Assembly (NCBI GenBank): GCA_041392205.1
Contig: JAWKMO010000008.1
Span: 1 to 64,000, forward strand
Direction: 5' to 3'
Length of the DNA: 64,000 bases
Source: Halomarinibacterium sp041392205
Lineage (GTDB): Bacteria; Bacteroidota; Bacteroidia; Flavobacteriales; Flavobacteriaceae
The translations under genes and the position numbers were made by a program. Within the stretch, counting starts at the first letter, position 1, and the number at the start of each line of letters is the position of its first letter. The notes beneath the pieces are model-generated. The model searched no databases. It saw nothing but the letters and a program-made list of their open reading frames with translations, and had not been told where the DNA came from. Below, piece after piece: positions 54,593 to 63,989 of this stretch.

Positions 54593-55894
54593 ATGCGATG
54601 TAAAAAAAATTATTCTATTTCCCTTACCGAAACTTTTAAAACAAAATTATTGGGTTGGGCTCAACAGTTTCATGAAGTAATTTGGTTGGATTCTAATCAT
54701 TACCAACAAAACCATACGAGCTATCAAGCAATCTTAGCTGTAGATGCCTTTACAGCAATTAAAACCGATGCCTTTGGAGCTTTTAAAAAGCTAGAAGAAT
54801 ATCAATACACTTCAAAAGATTGGTTATTTGGCTACTTAACCTACGATGTGAAAAATGATGTTGAAAACCTTTCTTCAAATAATTTTGACGGGCTGCATTT
54901 TCCCGATTTGTATTTTTTTCAACCCAAAAAAGTGTTTCTTTTTTCTGAAACGGAAGTTACGCTGCAGTATTTAAAATGTGTTGAAGATGAAATAGAAACC
55001 GATTGGCAAGAAATTTTAAACTTTTCCGAAGAAAAAAAACAACTCTCAAAAGAACAGCTCATAAAAATAAAACTTAGAACCAGTAAAGATTCCTATTTCG
55101 AGAAAGTTTCGCAAATGCTTCACCATATTGAACGAGGGGATATCTATGAAGCTAATTTTTGTCAGGAGTTTTTTGCAGAAAATGTGCTCTTGGACCCTTT
55201 ATCCACCTTTTTTCACTTGAATGAAATTTCAAAACCTCCTTTTGCGACTTTCCTAAAATTACAACATGGCTATGCTTTATCTGCTTCCCCAGAACGCTAT
55301 ATAAAAAGGATTGGAAATAAGGTTATTTCACAGCCTATAAAAGGGACTGCCAAACGACTTCCTCATGATGAAGACGATAAAAAAATGGCAGCCGAACTTA
55401 AAAAAAATCCTAAAGAGTATAGTGAAAATATCATGATTACCGATCTGGTGCGTAACGATCTTTCTCGTTTTGCTGTAAAGGGCTCGGTAGTGGTGGAGGA
55501 GCTTTGCAAAGTATATACTTTTAAACAAGTACATCAGCTTATCTCAACTGTTTCTTGTGAGGTTGAAACCCATTTATCTTCCGTAGAAATTTTAAGAAAT
55601 ACCTTCCCAATGGGGAGTATGACAGGCGCCCCCAAGATTTCTGCGATGAAAATTATTGAAGCCCTCGAAGACACCAAACGCGGGCTCTATAGTGGAACGG
55701 TGGGGTATTTTACCCCGCAAGGCGACTTTGATTTTAATGTGATTATACGAAGCATTCTTTACAATAAACAAAATGAATATGTGAGTTTTTCGGTAGGAGG
55801 AGCTATTACAGCAAACTCTATCCCAGAAAATGAATATGAAGAATGCTTGCTAAAAGCAAAGGCCATGCGGGAGGCATTGGAACAAGGAAATTAG
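54593..55894 (+). CDS. pabB: Aminodeoxychorismate synthase component I (PabB-like)
   Basis: 433 residues of the chorismate-binding family (PF00425). Conserved blocks are HIERGDIYEANFCQEFFAE, LSASPERYIKR, QPIKGTAKR, ENIMITDLVRNDLSRFAVKGSV, FPMGSMTGAPKISAMKIIEALE and RGLYSGTVGYFTPQGDFDFNVIIRS. The PIKGT lysine favours the PabB reaction (4-amino-4-deoxychorismate for folate) over anthranilate synthase, where other residues occur. No glutamine amidotransferase partner is in this window. The N-terminal domain is short and divergent, as in Bacteroidota. Confidence 0.9.
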   Translation: MRCKKNYSISLTETFKTKLLGWAQQFHEVIWLDSNHYQQNHTSYQAILAVDAFTAIKTDAFGAFKKLEEYQYTSKDWLFGYLTYDVKNDVENLSSNNFDGLHFPDLYFFQPKKVFLFSETEVTLQYLKCVEDEIETDWQEILNFSEEKKQLSKEQLIKIKLRTSKDSYFEKVSQMLHHIERGDIYEANFCQEFFAENVLLDPLSTFFHLNEISKPPFATFLKLQHGYALSASPERYIKRIGNKVISQPIKGTAKRLPHDEDDKKMAAELKKNPKEYSENIMITDLVRNDLSRFAVKGSVVVEELCKVYTFKQVHQLISTVSCEVETHLSSVEILRNTFPMGSMTGAPKISAMKIIEALEDTKRGLYSGTVGYFTPQGDFDFNVIIRSILYNKQNEYVSFSVGGAITANSIPENEYEECLLKAKAMREALEQGN

Positions 55895-55924
55895 TTCATG
55901 CTTCTTCCCTTTTGCTTATTAGTG

Positions 55925-56001
55925 TTTAAACTTATAAAGTGTATTTATTAGCTTTTAAACTTATAAAGTGTGTTTATTAGTATATTTGCTTATAAATTTA
56001 T
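55925..56001. repeat. Three iteron-like repeats at 29-bp spacing upstream of satD
   Basis: CTTATAAA occurs at 55931, 55960 and 55989, exactly 29 bp apart. The first two lie in nearly identical 27-bp units (TTTAAACTTATAAAGTGT, one variable base, TTTATTAG); the third is a partial copy followed by TTTAT. All are within 100 bp of the satD ATG at 56028. They look like operator sites, perhaps for the HTH of the downstream protein. Confidence 0.6.
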
Positions 56002-56027
56002 ATTTTTGAATGTTCATTTTTTAAATA

Positions 56028-56735
56028 ATGAGTAAAGAAAACAACACATATTATGTGGTAATATCTGGTGATATTATAGCTTCTACAAGCTTGAATAGCC
56101 CTTATAAAGAAGCTATGGAAGGCCATTTGCAAACTCTTTTACAGGATTTAAAAAGGCATTTTAGGGTCTACGGAAGGATTATAAAAGGCGATTATTTGGA
56201 GTGTGTTGTTCCTAATCCAAAAGAAGGATTGCGAGTAGCGTTGGCTATTAAAAGCTTTGTAAAATCGATTCCTGTACAAATTGAGGAAAATGCTCAAGAC
56301 AGTAATAGAGCAAAACTATTTAAGATTCATGGTATTCGATTGGCTATAGGCTACGGCACATTGTCAAGATTTAAACCTGAAGAAGGAATCATCGATGGTG
56401 AAGCCATCTATTTTTCGGGAAGGGAAATAAACAATATCGCTCCCACGTACAATAAAGAACGTATTGTTATTAAAAACACCTTGTTTTTTGCTTCAAATAA
56501 AGAGGATTACAACCAAAGATTCCTACCTTTATTATCTTTATTGGATGTATTATTAAGCAAAGCTACATCAAGGCAAAGTGAGGTTTTGTATCATAAATTA
56601 TTTTACAAAGAAGAAGAAACCATAGCAACTTTATTGGGCATCGGGCAGTCTGCAGTAAATCAACATTCAACCAGTGTGGGTTGGAATGCAATTGAAGAAT
56701 CTGTTTTGTATTTTAGCAATGTAGTTTCAAAATAA
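56028..56735 (+). CDS. SatD-family protein with C-terminal HTH-like segment
   Basis: 235 residues. The N-terminal part (YYVVISGDIIASTSL, RVYGRIIKGDYLECVVPNPKEGLRVALAIKSFVKS, GIRLAIGYGTL, GEAIYFSGREINN) matches the SatD family, whose fold resembles nucleotide cyclase domains. The C-terminal part (EETIATLLGIGQSAVNQHSTSVGWNAIEESVLYF) reads as a helix-turn-helix. SatD-family genes are commonly paired with a DUF3307 membrane protein, as here (4 bp downstream). Biochemistry is unknown. The three 29-bp-spaced repeats upstream may be its own binding sites. Confidence 0.82.
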   Translation: MSKENNTYYVVISGDIIASTSLNSPYKEAMEGHLQTLLQDLKRHFRVYGRIIKGDYLECVVPNPKEGLRVALAIKSFVKSIPVQIEENAQDSNRAKLFKIHGIRLAIGYGTLSRFKPEEGIIDGEAIYFSGREINNIAPTYNKERIVIKNTLFFASNKEDYNQRFLPLLSLLDVLLSKATSRQSEVLYHKLFYKEEETIATLLGIGQSAVNQHSTSVGWNAIEESVLYFSNVVSK

Positions 56736-56739
56736 AAAT

Positions 56740-57444
56740 ATGGAAATCCAATGGTTTTTTTTGCTTCAATTTTTAGCGCACACATCCGTCGATTACTTTT
56801 TGCAAAGCCCAAAACAAGCACAAGATAAAAACCGTTTGGGTTTTAAAAGTAAGTTTTTAGTGTGGCACATTCTCTTGGTTTTTGCACTCTCTTGGCTGTT
56901 TTCTTTTCAGCTTCATTTTTTTGTAGGCGCTGGAGTTATTGCCATAAGCCATTATTTTATAGATGGCTTTAAACCCAAATGGAACATCCATAAAACCCTT
57001 GGGAAATATGCTTTTTTTATCGATCAGTTTCTTCATTTGGTAATGATAGGGGTTGTGGTAGTACTATTTCAAAAATATTATGGATGGAAACCTGTTTTTC
57101 AAATTCCAATCTCATTTAAAACAGGTTTTGTTATAATGGCTTATCTACTTTGTTTAAAACCAACCAATATTTTTATTAAAGAGGTTTTTCGTGCGGCAGA
57201 AGTACAAATGGCTACCGAAAATGAATTGCCTAATGCCGGAAAACTCATTGGAATTTTAGAGCGTATTTTAACTCTTACCTTCATTATTATTGGGCAATTT
57301 CAAGCAGTAGGCTTTCTTATAGCTGCAAAATCGGTACTGCGCTACAAAGACACCGAAACCCTTAAAACCGAATATGTACTCATAGGTACCATGCTTAGTT
57401 TTGGTGTTGCCGTACTTTTAGGAATTTTGGCAAACCTATTGTAA
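56740..57444 (+). CDS. DUF3307 membrane protein (SatE-like partner)
   Basis: 234 residues with about six membrane helices. FLAHTSVDYFLQSPKQAQDKN and AISHYFIDGFKPKW are typical for DUF3307: an N-terminal H-D/Y-x-Q motif and an H-x-x-D pair in helix 3. LLGVW-like DUF3307 sequence ends with the repeated helix pattern ILERILTLTFIIIGQF. It follows satD by 4 bp, and tilS begins 0 bp after its stop, so all three are probably one operon. Role unknown. Confidence 0.83.
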   Translation: MEIQWFFLLQFLAHTSVDYFLQSPKQAQDKNRLGFKSKFLVWHILLVFALSWLFSFQLHFFVGAGVIAISHYFIDGFKPKWNIHKTLGKYAFFIDQFLHLVMIGVVVVLFQKYYGWKPVFQIPISFKTGFVIMAYLLCLKPTNIFIKEVFRAAEVQMATENELPNAGKLIGILERILTLTFIIIGQFQAVGFLIAAKSVLRYKDTETLKTEYVLIGTMLSFGVAVLLGILANLL

Positions 57445-58755
57445 ATGCTAAAAAAACTAAAGCAGCATATAGAAATTGCGTTTCCCTTTTTATCTAAAAA
57501 GCGATTACTAGTAGCTTGTAGTGGGGGGATGGACAGTGTAGTCTTGGCATTTTTACTGAAAGAATTACATTTTGAAATAGCACTGGTACATTGCAATTTC
57601 TCGCTACGCGGAAAAGAAAGCGACGGTGATGAAGCCTTTGTTAGGGATCTAGCCCAACAATGGAATGTGCCGGTTTTTACAAAAACTTTTTCGACTAAAG
57701 AATATGCCAAAGAAAATAAACTTTCTACCCAAATGGCCGCTCGCGAATTACGGTATACCTGGTTTCAAGAAATTTTGAGAAATTTTAAGTACGATTACAT
57801 CCTAACAGGGCACCATGGGGATGACGATTTGGAAACCTTTTTAATCAATCTTACCAGAGGAACGGGTTTACGAGGTTTAACAGGTATTCCAACTATACAA
57901 GATGCTATTATTAGACCGTTATTATCCTTTTCAAGAGCCGAAATTTTACATTTTGCTAAGGAAAAAAAGCTTTTTTGGCGAGAAGACAGTAGCAATGCTA
58001 AAACCGATTACCTCCGAAATGCCTTACGACACGAGGTTATTCCTCCTTTTAAAAAAGAAACTAATAATCTATTAGCAAGTTTTCAAAAAACACAAAAAAA
58101 TCTTCAAAACAGCCAAGCCTTAGTAGAAGATTATATCGATTTAGTTCGAAAATTGGTGATGACTCAAACCCCGCAAGGGTATGAAATCGCCATCGAAAAT
58201 TTAGAAGCCTTGCCACATCCTGAAGCCTTGTTGTATGAATTGCTTACTTCGTTTCATTTTACGGCTTGGGAAGATATTTCAGGATTATTAAATGCGCAAA
58301 GTGGGAAGCAAATTTTTTCAAAAGAATATCGATTGCTAAAAGATAGAAACACCCTTTTAGTAACCCAAATTCCTTCCAAAAAAGAAAATCATTCAAAATT
58401 TATTTCAGAAAATGAAACTCAAATAGATTCACCAATTAAATTGTCTTTTATTCCTACCGACAAAATGGGATATATTGATAATAATGTTATTTACGTAGAT
58501 GCTTCAAAAATTACCTACCCGTTGGAGCTTAGAAAATGGCAAGAAGGAGATGTTTTTCAACCTTTTGGAATGAAAGGAAAAAAGAAATTGAGTAAGTTTT
58601 TTAAAGATGAAAAGTTATCTTTGGCTTCCAAAGAACACATTTGGGTGTTGTTGAGTCAAGGGAACATTGTTTGGGTGGTAGGACATCGTATGGAAGATGC
58701 TTTTAAAATCACTCAAGAAACCCAGAATATCATAAAAATAACTGTTTCACTTTAA
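57445..58755 (+). CDS. tilS: tRNA(Ile)-lysidine synthase
   Basis: 436 residues. PP-loop ATPase signature VACSGGMDSVVLAFLLKEL at residues about 25-43; ALVHCNFSLRGKESDGDEAFV, LTGHHGDDDLETFLINLTRGTGLRGLTG and REDSSNAKTDYLRNALRHEVIP are TilS-specific. The C-terminal domain contains LRKWQEGDVFQPFGMKGKKKLSKFFKD. TilS converts C34 of tRNA-Ile(CAU) to lysidine so that it reads AUA; essential in most bacteria. It abuts the DUF3307 stop and precedes dsbD by 1 bp. Confidence 0.96.
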   Translation: MLKKLKQHIEIAFPFLSKKRLLVACSGGMDSVVLAFLLKELHFEIALVHCNFSLRGKESDGDEAFVRDLAQQWNVPVFTKTFSTKEYAKENKLSTQMAARELRYTWFQEILRNFKYDYILTGHHGDDDLETFLINLTRGTGLRGLTGIPTIQDAIIRPLLSFSRAEILHFAKEKKLFWREDSSNAKTDYLRNALRHEVIPPFKKETNNLLASFQKTQKNLQNSQALVEDYIDLVRKLVMTQTPQGYEIAIENLEALPHPEALLYELLTSFHFTAWEDISGLLNAQSGKQIFSKEYRLLKDRNTLLVTQIPSKKENHSKFISENETQIDSPIKLSFIPTDKMGYIDNNVIYVDASKITYPLELRKWQEGDVFQPFGMKGKKKLSKFFKDEKLSLASKEHIWVLLSQGNIVWVVGHRMEDAFKITQETQNIIKITVSL

Positions 58756-58756
58756 T

Positions 58757-60757
58757 ATGAAGAAATTCGTTTTTTTGCTTTTTGCATTGTTTTTATCCCA
58801 GTATGCCTCTTCTCAAGACTTTCATGATCCTGTAAAGTGGGAGGTGGCTGTAGAAAAAGAAGAAGGGAATACCTATACTATATTAATGACGGCTACCCTA
58901 GATGAAGGGTGGCATACCTATAGCCAAAAGCAATTTGGCGAAGAATTTGAAGGGCCCATTCCTACCGAGTTTATCTTTAATGCTTCCGAAACTACATATA
59001 CCTTACTAGGCCCTACGCAGGAACCCGAAATAAAACCTATTTATGACCCCGTTTTTGAGCTGGATGTTGTGTATTTTAGTGATAAGGTCACTTTTATTCA
59101 ACCTATTGAAGTGATGAATCCCGAAGGATTAAAAATTATTGCAGAGGTCTATTATTCAGTATGTGATGAAGAAAAATGCCTACCCCCCGATACAAAAACA
59201 TTTGAGCTAGATTTGGCTTCTGGAAAAGCAGAAAAAGCAGATGGCGAGATAACCCAAGAAGATCTTGAAAAATCGGCAGCGTTAACAATTGATGTAAAAG
59301 GAGCCCAAAATTTTGAACCTGCTGAAGAAGAGGAAAAAGGATTGTTTACCATCTTTCTTTTAGGATTTCTTGGGGGCTTAATAGCCTTGCTTACACCTTG
59401 TGTGTTTCCTATGATTCCCTTAACGGTTTCTTATTTTACTAAAAGTGCTAAAAACAAACAAAATGGATTGGCAAATGCCTTGCTTTATGGATTCTTTATA
59501 TTTTTAATCTATGTCCTGTTAAGTATTCCTTTTCACTTAATTGAAGGCGTAGATGAAAGTATATTAAACACCATCTCTACCAATGTTTATTTAAACGTCG
59601 CTTTCTTTATCATATTTGTGTTTTTTGCTTTTTCCTTTTTTGGGTATTACGAAATTACCTTACCCCAATCCTGGAGTGCAAAAATGGATAACAAAGCAAC
59701 CAGTATTGGGGGTTTTGTTGGCGTGTTTTTTATGGCTTTAACCCTAGCCATCGTATCTTTTTCTTGTACAGGACCCATTTTAGGAGGATTGCTTGGAAGC
59801 TCACTATCACAGGATGCAGGAGCGATGCAATTGAGCTTTGGTATGGGAGGATTTGGATTAGCTTTAGCGTTACCTTTTGCTTTGTTTGCCTTATTTCCTA
59901 ATTGGTTAAACTCATTGCCTAAGAGTGGCGGTTGGTTAAATACCGTAAAAGTTGTTTTAGGTTTTATCGAATTAGCTTTGGCGTTTAAATTCCTTTCCAA
60001 TGCCGATTTGGTAGAACATTGGGGATTATTAAAAAGAGAAATATTTATTGGTATATGGATTGTGTGCGCCTTAGGATTGGCATTGTATTTATTTGGGTTT
60101 ATACGCTTTCCACACGATGGGCCAAAAACCAAAAAGATACCCAAAGGGAATCTCCTAGTAGGGGTGTTAAGTTTAGCCTTCTTTTTATACTTAATTCCGG
60201 GGTTAACCAATACTAAATATGCCAATTTAAAAGCTTTAAGTGGTTTTCCACCACCGTTGTTTTATAGTTTATATGACAAAGGTACAAGTGCGCCACTAGG
60301 CTTGGAAGCCTATAAAGATTTTTACGAAGGACTTGATGCGGCAAAAGCCATGGGAAAACCCATAATGATAGATTTTACAGGTTGGGCATGTGTAAACTGC
60401 CGTAAGATGGAAGAACAAGTTTGGAGTGAACCTGAAATTTTCAGGGTAATAAGCGAAGAGTATGTGCTTGTTTCATTGTATGTGGATGATAGAAAAGAAC
60501 TTGCCGAGGAAGAAAAATTTAATTTTTTAAAGCCAACAGGGGGTGTAAAAAAAATTAAAACAGTTGGTGATCGATGGGCCACTTTCCAAACAGTGAATTT
60601 TAAAAATAATTCGCAACCCTATTATATTTTAATGGATAGCAATTTGCAACTACTAAACAAACCAGTAGGTTATACACCCGATGCCGATGCGTATCTTGAA
60701 TGGCTACAAACCGGAATTTCAAACTTTAAAAAAGTAGCAAACTTCTATAAAAAGTGA
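58757..60757 (+). CDS. dsbD: DsbD-type thiol:disulfide interchange protein
   Basis: 666 residues. Signal peptide (KKFVFLLFALFLSQYASS), N-terminal periplasmic domain with the Cys pair in SVCDEEKCLPPDT (residues about 135-145), eight membrane helices starting FLGGLIALLTPCVFPMIPLTVSYFT and ...SFSCTGPILGG (the two transmembrane Cys), and a C-terminal thioredoxin domain with CVNC in DFTGWACVNCRKMEEQVW. It passes electrons from cytoplasmic thioredoxin to periplasmic proteins such as cytochrome maturation factors. Standard length for the Bacteroidota type. Confidence 0.95.
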   Translation: MKKFVFLLFALFLSQYASSQDFHDPVKWEVAVEKEEGNTYTILMTATLDEGWHTYSQKQFGEEFEGPIPTEFIFNASETTYTLLGPTQEPEIKPIYDPVFELDVVYFSDKVTFIQPIEVMNPEGLKIIAEVYYSVCDEEKCLPPDTKTFELDLASGKAEKADGEITQEDLEKSAALTIDVKGAQNFEPAEEEEKGLFTIFLLGFLGGLIALLTPCVFPMIPLTVSYFTKSAKNKQNGLANALLYGFFIFLIYVLLSIPFHLIEGVDESILNTISTNVYLNVAFFIIFVFFAFSFFGYYEITLPQSWSAKMDNKATSIGGFVGVFFMALTLAIVSFSCTGPILGGLLGSSLSQDAGAMQLSFGMGGFGLALALPFALFALFPNWLNSLPKSGGWLNTVKVVLGFIELALAFKFLSNADLVEHWGLLKREIFIGIWIVCALGLALYLFGFIRFPHDGPKTKKIPKGNLLVGVLSLAFFLYLIPGLTNTKYANLKALSGFPPPLFYSLYDKGTSAPLGLEAYKDFYEGLDAAKAMGKPIMIDFTGWACVNCRKMEEQVWSEPEIFRVISEEYVLVSLYVDDRKELAEEEKFNFLKPTGGVKKIKTVGDRWATFQTVNFKNNSQPYYILMDSNLQLLNKPVGYTPDADAYLEWLQTGISNFKKVANFYKK

Positions 60758-60784
60758 AAGCGCCGTTTTTACACGGCGCTCATA
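60757..60784 (+). terminator. Terminator-like hairpin after dsbD
   Basis: AAAGCGCCG (60759-60767) pairs with CGGCGCT (60774-60780) around TTTTTACA. No T-run follows, so termination by this hairpin alone is uncertain. The rest of the 256-bp gap to 61013 is AT-rich and shows no gene. Confidence 0.45.
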
Positions 60785-61013
60785 ACAAACCTAACTTAGT
60801 AAATTTCAAGTATCAGTACCTAGTACAACTTTTTATCCCCACAAAAAATTGTTTTGGATACTCATTCACTAATTTAAAACCAAATATAACCCATAATAAA
60901 TACCTTAGCTATACGTGCAAACACGTATTTTAGCATTTTCTATTTTGGTTTATTAGGCTTCCTCTTTTATGAACTTTTATTAGTAGTTTTACAACTTTCT
61001 TTTTATAAGTAGC

Positions 61014-61673
61014 ATGCATTCTAAAGGATTTATTTTCGACCTTGATGGAGTTATTGTGGATACCGCAAAATATCACTATTTTGCGTGGAAGAAATTAGCA
61101 GAAAGTATTGGAGTTTCCTTTTCTGAAGAAGATAATGAACACCTTAAAGGAGTAAGTCGTATTAAATCCTTAGAAAAAATTCTGGAATGGGGAAATATCA
61201 CCCTTTCTCAAAAAAAATTTGAAACTCTAATTAATGCTAAAAATGAGGACTACTTACATTTTGTAGATGGGATGACCCAAGATGAAATCCTTCCTCAAGT
61301 CCCTAGAGTATTAAATTATTTAAAAGATAAAAATCAATCACTTGCTTTAGGATCAGCAAGTAAAAATGCGCGTACTATATTGCAAAAAGTTTGCCTTATG
61401 GATAGTTTTAAAACTATTGTAGATGGCAACGATGTTACAAAAGCCAAGCCCAATCCCGAAGTTTTTTTAAAAGCCGCTGAAGGATTAAAAATAGCGCCAA
61501 AAAATTGTATAGTTTTTGAAGATTCGTTAGCGGGTATTCAAGCGGCAAATGTGGCTGGAATGGTAAGCATAGGAATTGGCAATAAAGAAGTTTTAAAAGA
61601 AGCCACATACGTTTTCAATGATTTTACAACCCTCTCAAATAATTTTTTAGACCAATTAATTTCAGCATTATGA
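61014..61673 (+). CDS. pgmB: Beta-phosphoglucomutase
   Basis: 219 residues, HAD superfamily with C1 cap. Motif I FIFDLDGVIVDTAKYHY (nucleophile and acid Asp), cap KGVSRIKSLEKIL, motif II LALGSASKNA, Lys in DVTKAKPNPEVFLKAA, and motif III FEDSLAGIQAA. This is the beta-PGM layout: it converts beta-glucose 1-phosphate to glucose 6-phosphate. Its stop overlaps the GH65 start by 4 bp (ATGA). GH65 phosphorylases release beta-glucose 1-phosphate, so the pair forms a disaccharide phosphorolysis pathway. Confidence 0.95.
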   Translation: MHSKGFIFDLDGVIVDTAKYHYFAWKKLAESIGVSFSEEDNEHLKGVSRIKSLEKILEWGNITLSQKKFETLINAKNEDYLHFVDGMTQDEILPQVPRVLNYLKDKNQSLALGSASKNARTILQKVCLMDSFKTIVDGNDVTKAKPNPEVFLKAAEGLKIAPKNCIVFEDSLAGIQAANVAGMVSIGIGNKEVLKEATYVFNDFTTLSNNFLDQLISAL

Positions 61674-63979
61674 ATCAAGATTATATACAAGCCAACGAGT
61701 GGAGTATTATAGAAGAAGGGTTTAATAAAGACCGTGTAAAATCTTCCGAAAGTCTTTTTAGTATCGGAAATGGCGCCATGGGGCAACGGGCCAATTTTGA
61801 AGAAACCTACACTGGGAAAACCTTTCAAGGGAGTTATATCGCAGGGGTGTATTATCCCGATAAAACCCGTGTGGGGTGGTGGAAAAATGGCTATCCAGAG
61901 TATTTTGCAAAAGTCATTAACGCCCCAAATTGGATTGGAATAAATATTGAAATAAATGGTGAAACACTCGATTTAAATACTTGCAAACAGGTTCGAAATT
62001 TTAGAAGAGAACTGAATATGAAAGAAGGTTGGTACCTACGTTCTTTTGAAACAACTTTGCAAAACGGAACCGAAGTCGCAATAGAAAGTATGCGAATTTT
62101 GCATATTGAAAACGATGAACTAGGAATCATAAATTATCAAGTAACTCCGCTAAATAAGGATGTAGAAATTATATTTAAACCTTATTTAGATGGAGGAATT
62201 ACCAATGAGGACTCTAATTGGGACGATAAATTTTGGGATACTTTGAACCTTTCTCAAGAAAACCACCAAGCCTTTATTCGCTCGCAAACAATGAAGACTC
62301 ATTTTGATGTTTGCACCTTCATGCAATCCAAATTTTTTGTAGATGGAAAAGAAATGGAGTTGGAGTACAAGGCCAATGTAAAAGAACTTTCGGTGGCACT
62401 TCATTACAAAATGGAGGTTAAAAAAGGGCAAACCGCCGCTATTGAAAAATATGCGGGTTATACAGTTTCATTAAATCATAAACCTGAAGAACTTGTAAAC
62501 GCTTCAAAAGGAGTACTTCAAAAAGCCACTTCACTTGGTTTTTCAACGTTAAAAAAACAACAAGCCAACGCTTGGGCTTCTATTTGGGAAATGGCAGACA
62601 TCACTATTAAAGGCGATGTAAAAGCACAACAGGGAATACGTTTTAATATTTTTCAATTAAATCAAACCTATCTCGGAAAAGACGCCCGACTTAACATTGG
62701 ACCCAAAGGCTTTACTGGCGAAAAATATGGGGGAAGCACCTATTGGGATACCGAAGCGTATTGCATTCCGTTTTATATGGCAACCAAAGATCAAGCGGTG
62801 GCTCGAAATTTATTAACCTATCGTTATAATCACCTGCAAAAGGCCATTGAAAATGCTGAAAAATTAGGTTTTAAAAAGGGCGCAGCATTGTATCCTATGG
62901 TTACAATGAATGGGGAGGAGTGCCATAATGAATGGGAAATTACTTTTGAAGAAATTCACCGTAATGGAGCCATAGCCTTTGCGATTTATAATTACGAACG
63001 TTTTACGGGAGACATCACCTATATTCCCGAAAAAGGATTGGAAGTTCTTATTGGGATTGCCCGCTTTTGGGCACAACGGGCTACTTTTAGCGAAGCCAAA
63101 AACAAGTATGTAATTTTAGGAGTAACTGGACCTAATGAATACGAGAATAATGTAAATAATAATTGGTACACCAATTATATGGCAAAGTGGTGTTTGGAAT
63201 ATGCTGCTTTACAAGTTGAAAAAGTGAAATTGAATAATACTTCCGATTTTGCCAGAATTGAAAGCACCACAAACTTAATGGCTACAGAAACGACGCAATG
63301 GAAAGCAGTAGCATCACAAATGTATTTTCCCTATTCTGAAGAAAAAGGAGTGTACCTTCAACAAGATGGGTTTTTGGATAAAGAATTAATAACGGTAGCG
63401 CATTTAGATCGTTCGCAAAGACCCATTAACCAAAAATGGTCTTGGGATAGGATTTTGCGATCGCCTTACATAAAACAAGCCGATACTTTACAAGGATTCT
63501 ATTTTTTTGAAGAGCATTTCAGTAAAGAACAGTTGCAAAAACACTTCGATTTTTACGAACCCTTTACGGTTCACGAATCCTCGCTTTCCCCTTGCGTTCA
63601 TAGCATTCAGGCAGCAAAGTTGGATAGAATGGAGCAAGCCTATACTTTTTACTTACGCACGTCTCGTTTGGATTTGGACGATTACAATAAAGAAGTAGAA
63701 GAGGGATGTCATATTACCAGTATGGCTGGGACTTGGATGAGTATTGTAGAAGGGTTTGGCGGAATGCGAGTGCGAGATGGAAAATTGCATTTTGAACCTA
63801 AAATTCCAAAAGAGTGGCAACAATATGCTTTTAAAATTAATTTTAGAGGACAAATTTTAAAAGTCTCTATAGCTAAAGAGGCACAAGTATTTAAAGTAGA
63901 TGGAACGTTGCCTTTGCTTATTATCGTAAATCAAAAAGAAGTACTACTTCAACCCCATATAGAAACTGTCATTAACTAA
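61670..63979 (+). CDS. Glycoside hydrolase family 65 phosphorylase (maltose phosphorylase-like)
   Basis: 769 residues, normal length for GH65. N-terminal beta-sandwich with ESLFSIGNGAMGQRANFEETYTG, linker helices, an (alpha/alpha)6 barrel with YLGKDARLNIGPKGFTGEKYGGSTYWDTEAYCIPFYM, the catalytic acid Glu in VTGPNEYENNVNNNWYTN, KWSWDRILRSPYIKQADTLQGFYFF, and the C-terminal domain FRGQILKVSI. It phosphorolyses an alpha-glucosyl disaccharide to glucose plus beta-glucose 1-phosphate. Maltose is likely from the pgmB pairing; trehalose and kojibiose phosphorylases share the fold, so the substrate needs testing. Confidence 0.92.
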   Translation: MNQDYIQANEWSIIEEGFNKDRVKSSESLFSIGNGAMGQRANFEETYTGKTFQGSYIAGVYYPDKTRVGWWKNGYPEYFAKVINAPNWIGINIEINGETLDLNTCKQVRNFRRELNMKEGWYLRSFETTLQNGTEVAIESMRILHIENDELGIINYQVTPLNKDVEIIFKPYLDGGITNEDSNWDDKFWDTLNLSQENHQAFIRSQTMKTHFDVCTFMQSKFFVDGKEMELEYKANVKELSVALHYKMEVKKGQTAAIEKYAGYTVSLNHKPEELVNASKGVLQKATSLGFSTLKKQQANAWASIWEMADITIKGDVKAQQGIRFNIFQLNQTYLGKDARLNIGPKGFTGEKYGGSTYWDTEAYCIPFYMATKDQAVARNLLTYRYNHLQKAIENAEKLGFKKGAALYPMVTMNGEECHNEWEITFEEIHRNGAIAFAIYNYERFTGDITYIPEKGLEVLIGIARFWAQRATFSEAKNKYVILGVTGPNEYENNVNNNWYTNYMAKWCLEYAALQVEKVKLNNTSDFARIESTTNLMATETTQWKAVASQMYFPYSEEKGVYLQQDGFLDKELITVAHLDRSQRPINQKWSWDRILRSPYIKQADTLQGFYFFEEHFSKEQLQKHFDFYEPFTVHESSLSPCVHSIQAAKLDRMEQAYTFYLRTSRLDLDDYNKEVEEGCHITSMAGTWMSIVEGFGGMRVRDGKLHFEPKIPKEWQQYAFKINFRGQILKVSIAKEAQVFKVDGTLPLLIIVNQKEVLLQPHIETVIN

Positions 63980-63989
63980 TTCAAAAATA

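Noticed and set aside
60784..61013. Small gene between dsbD and pgmB
   Set aside because: No frame with plausible start and composition was found; only the hairpin after dsbD is visible.
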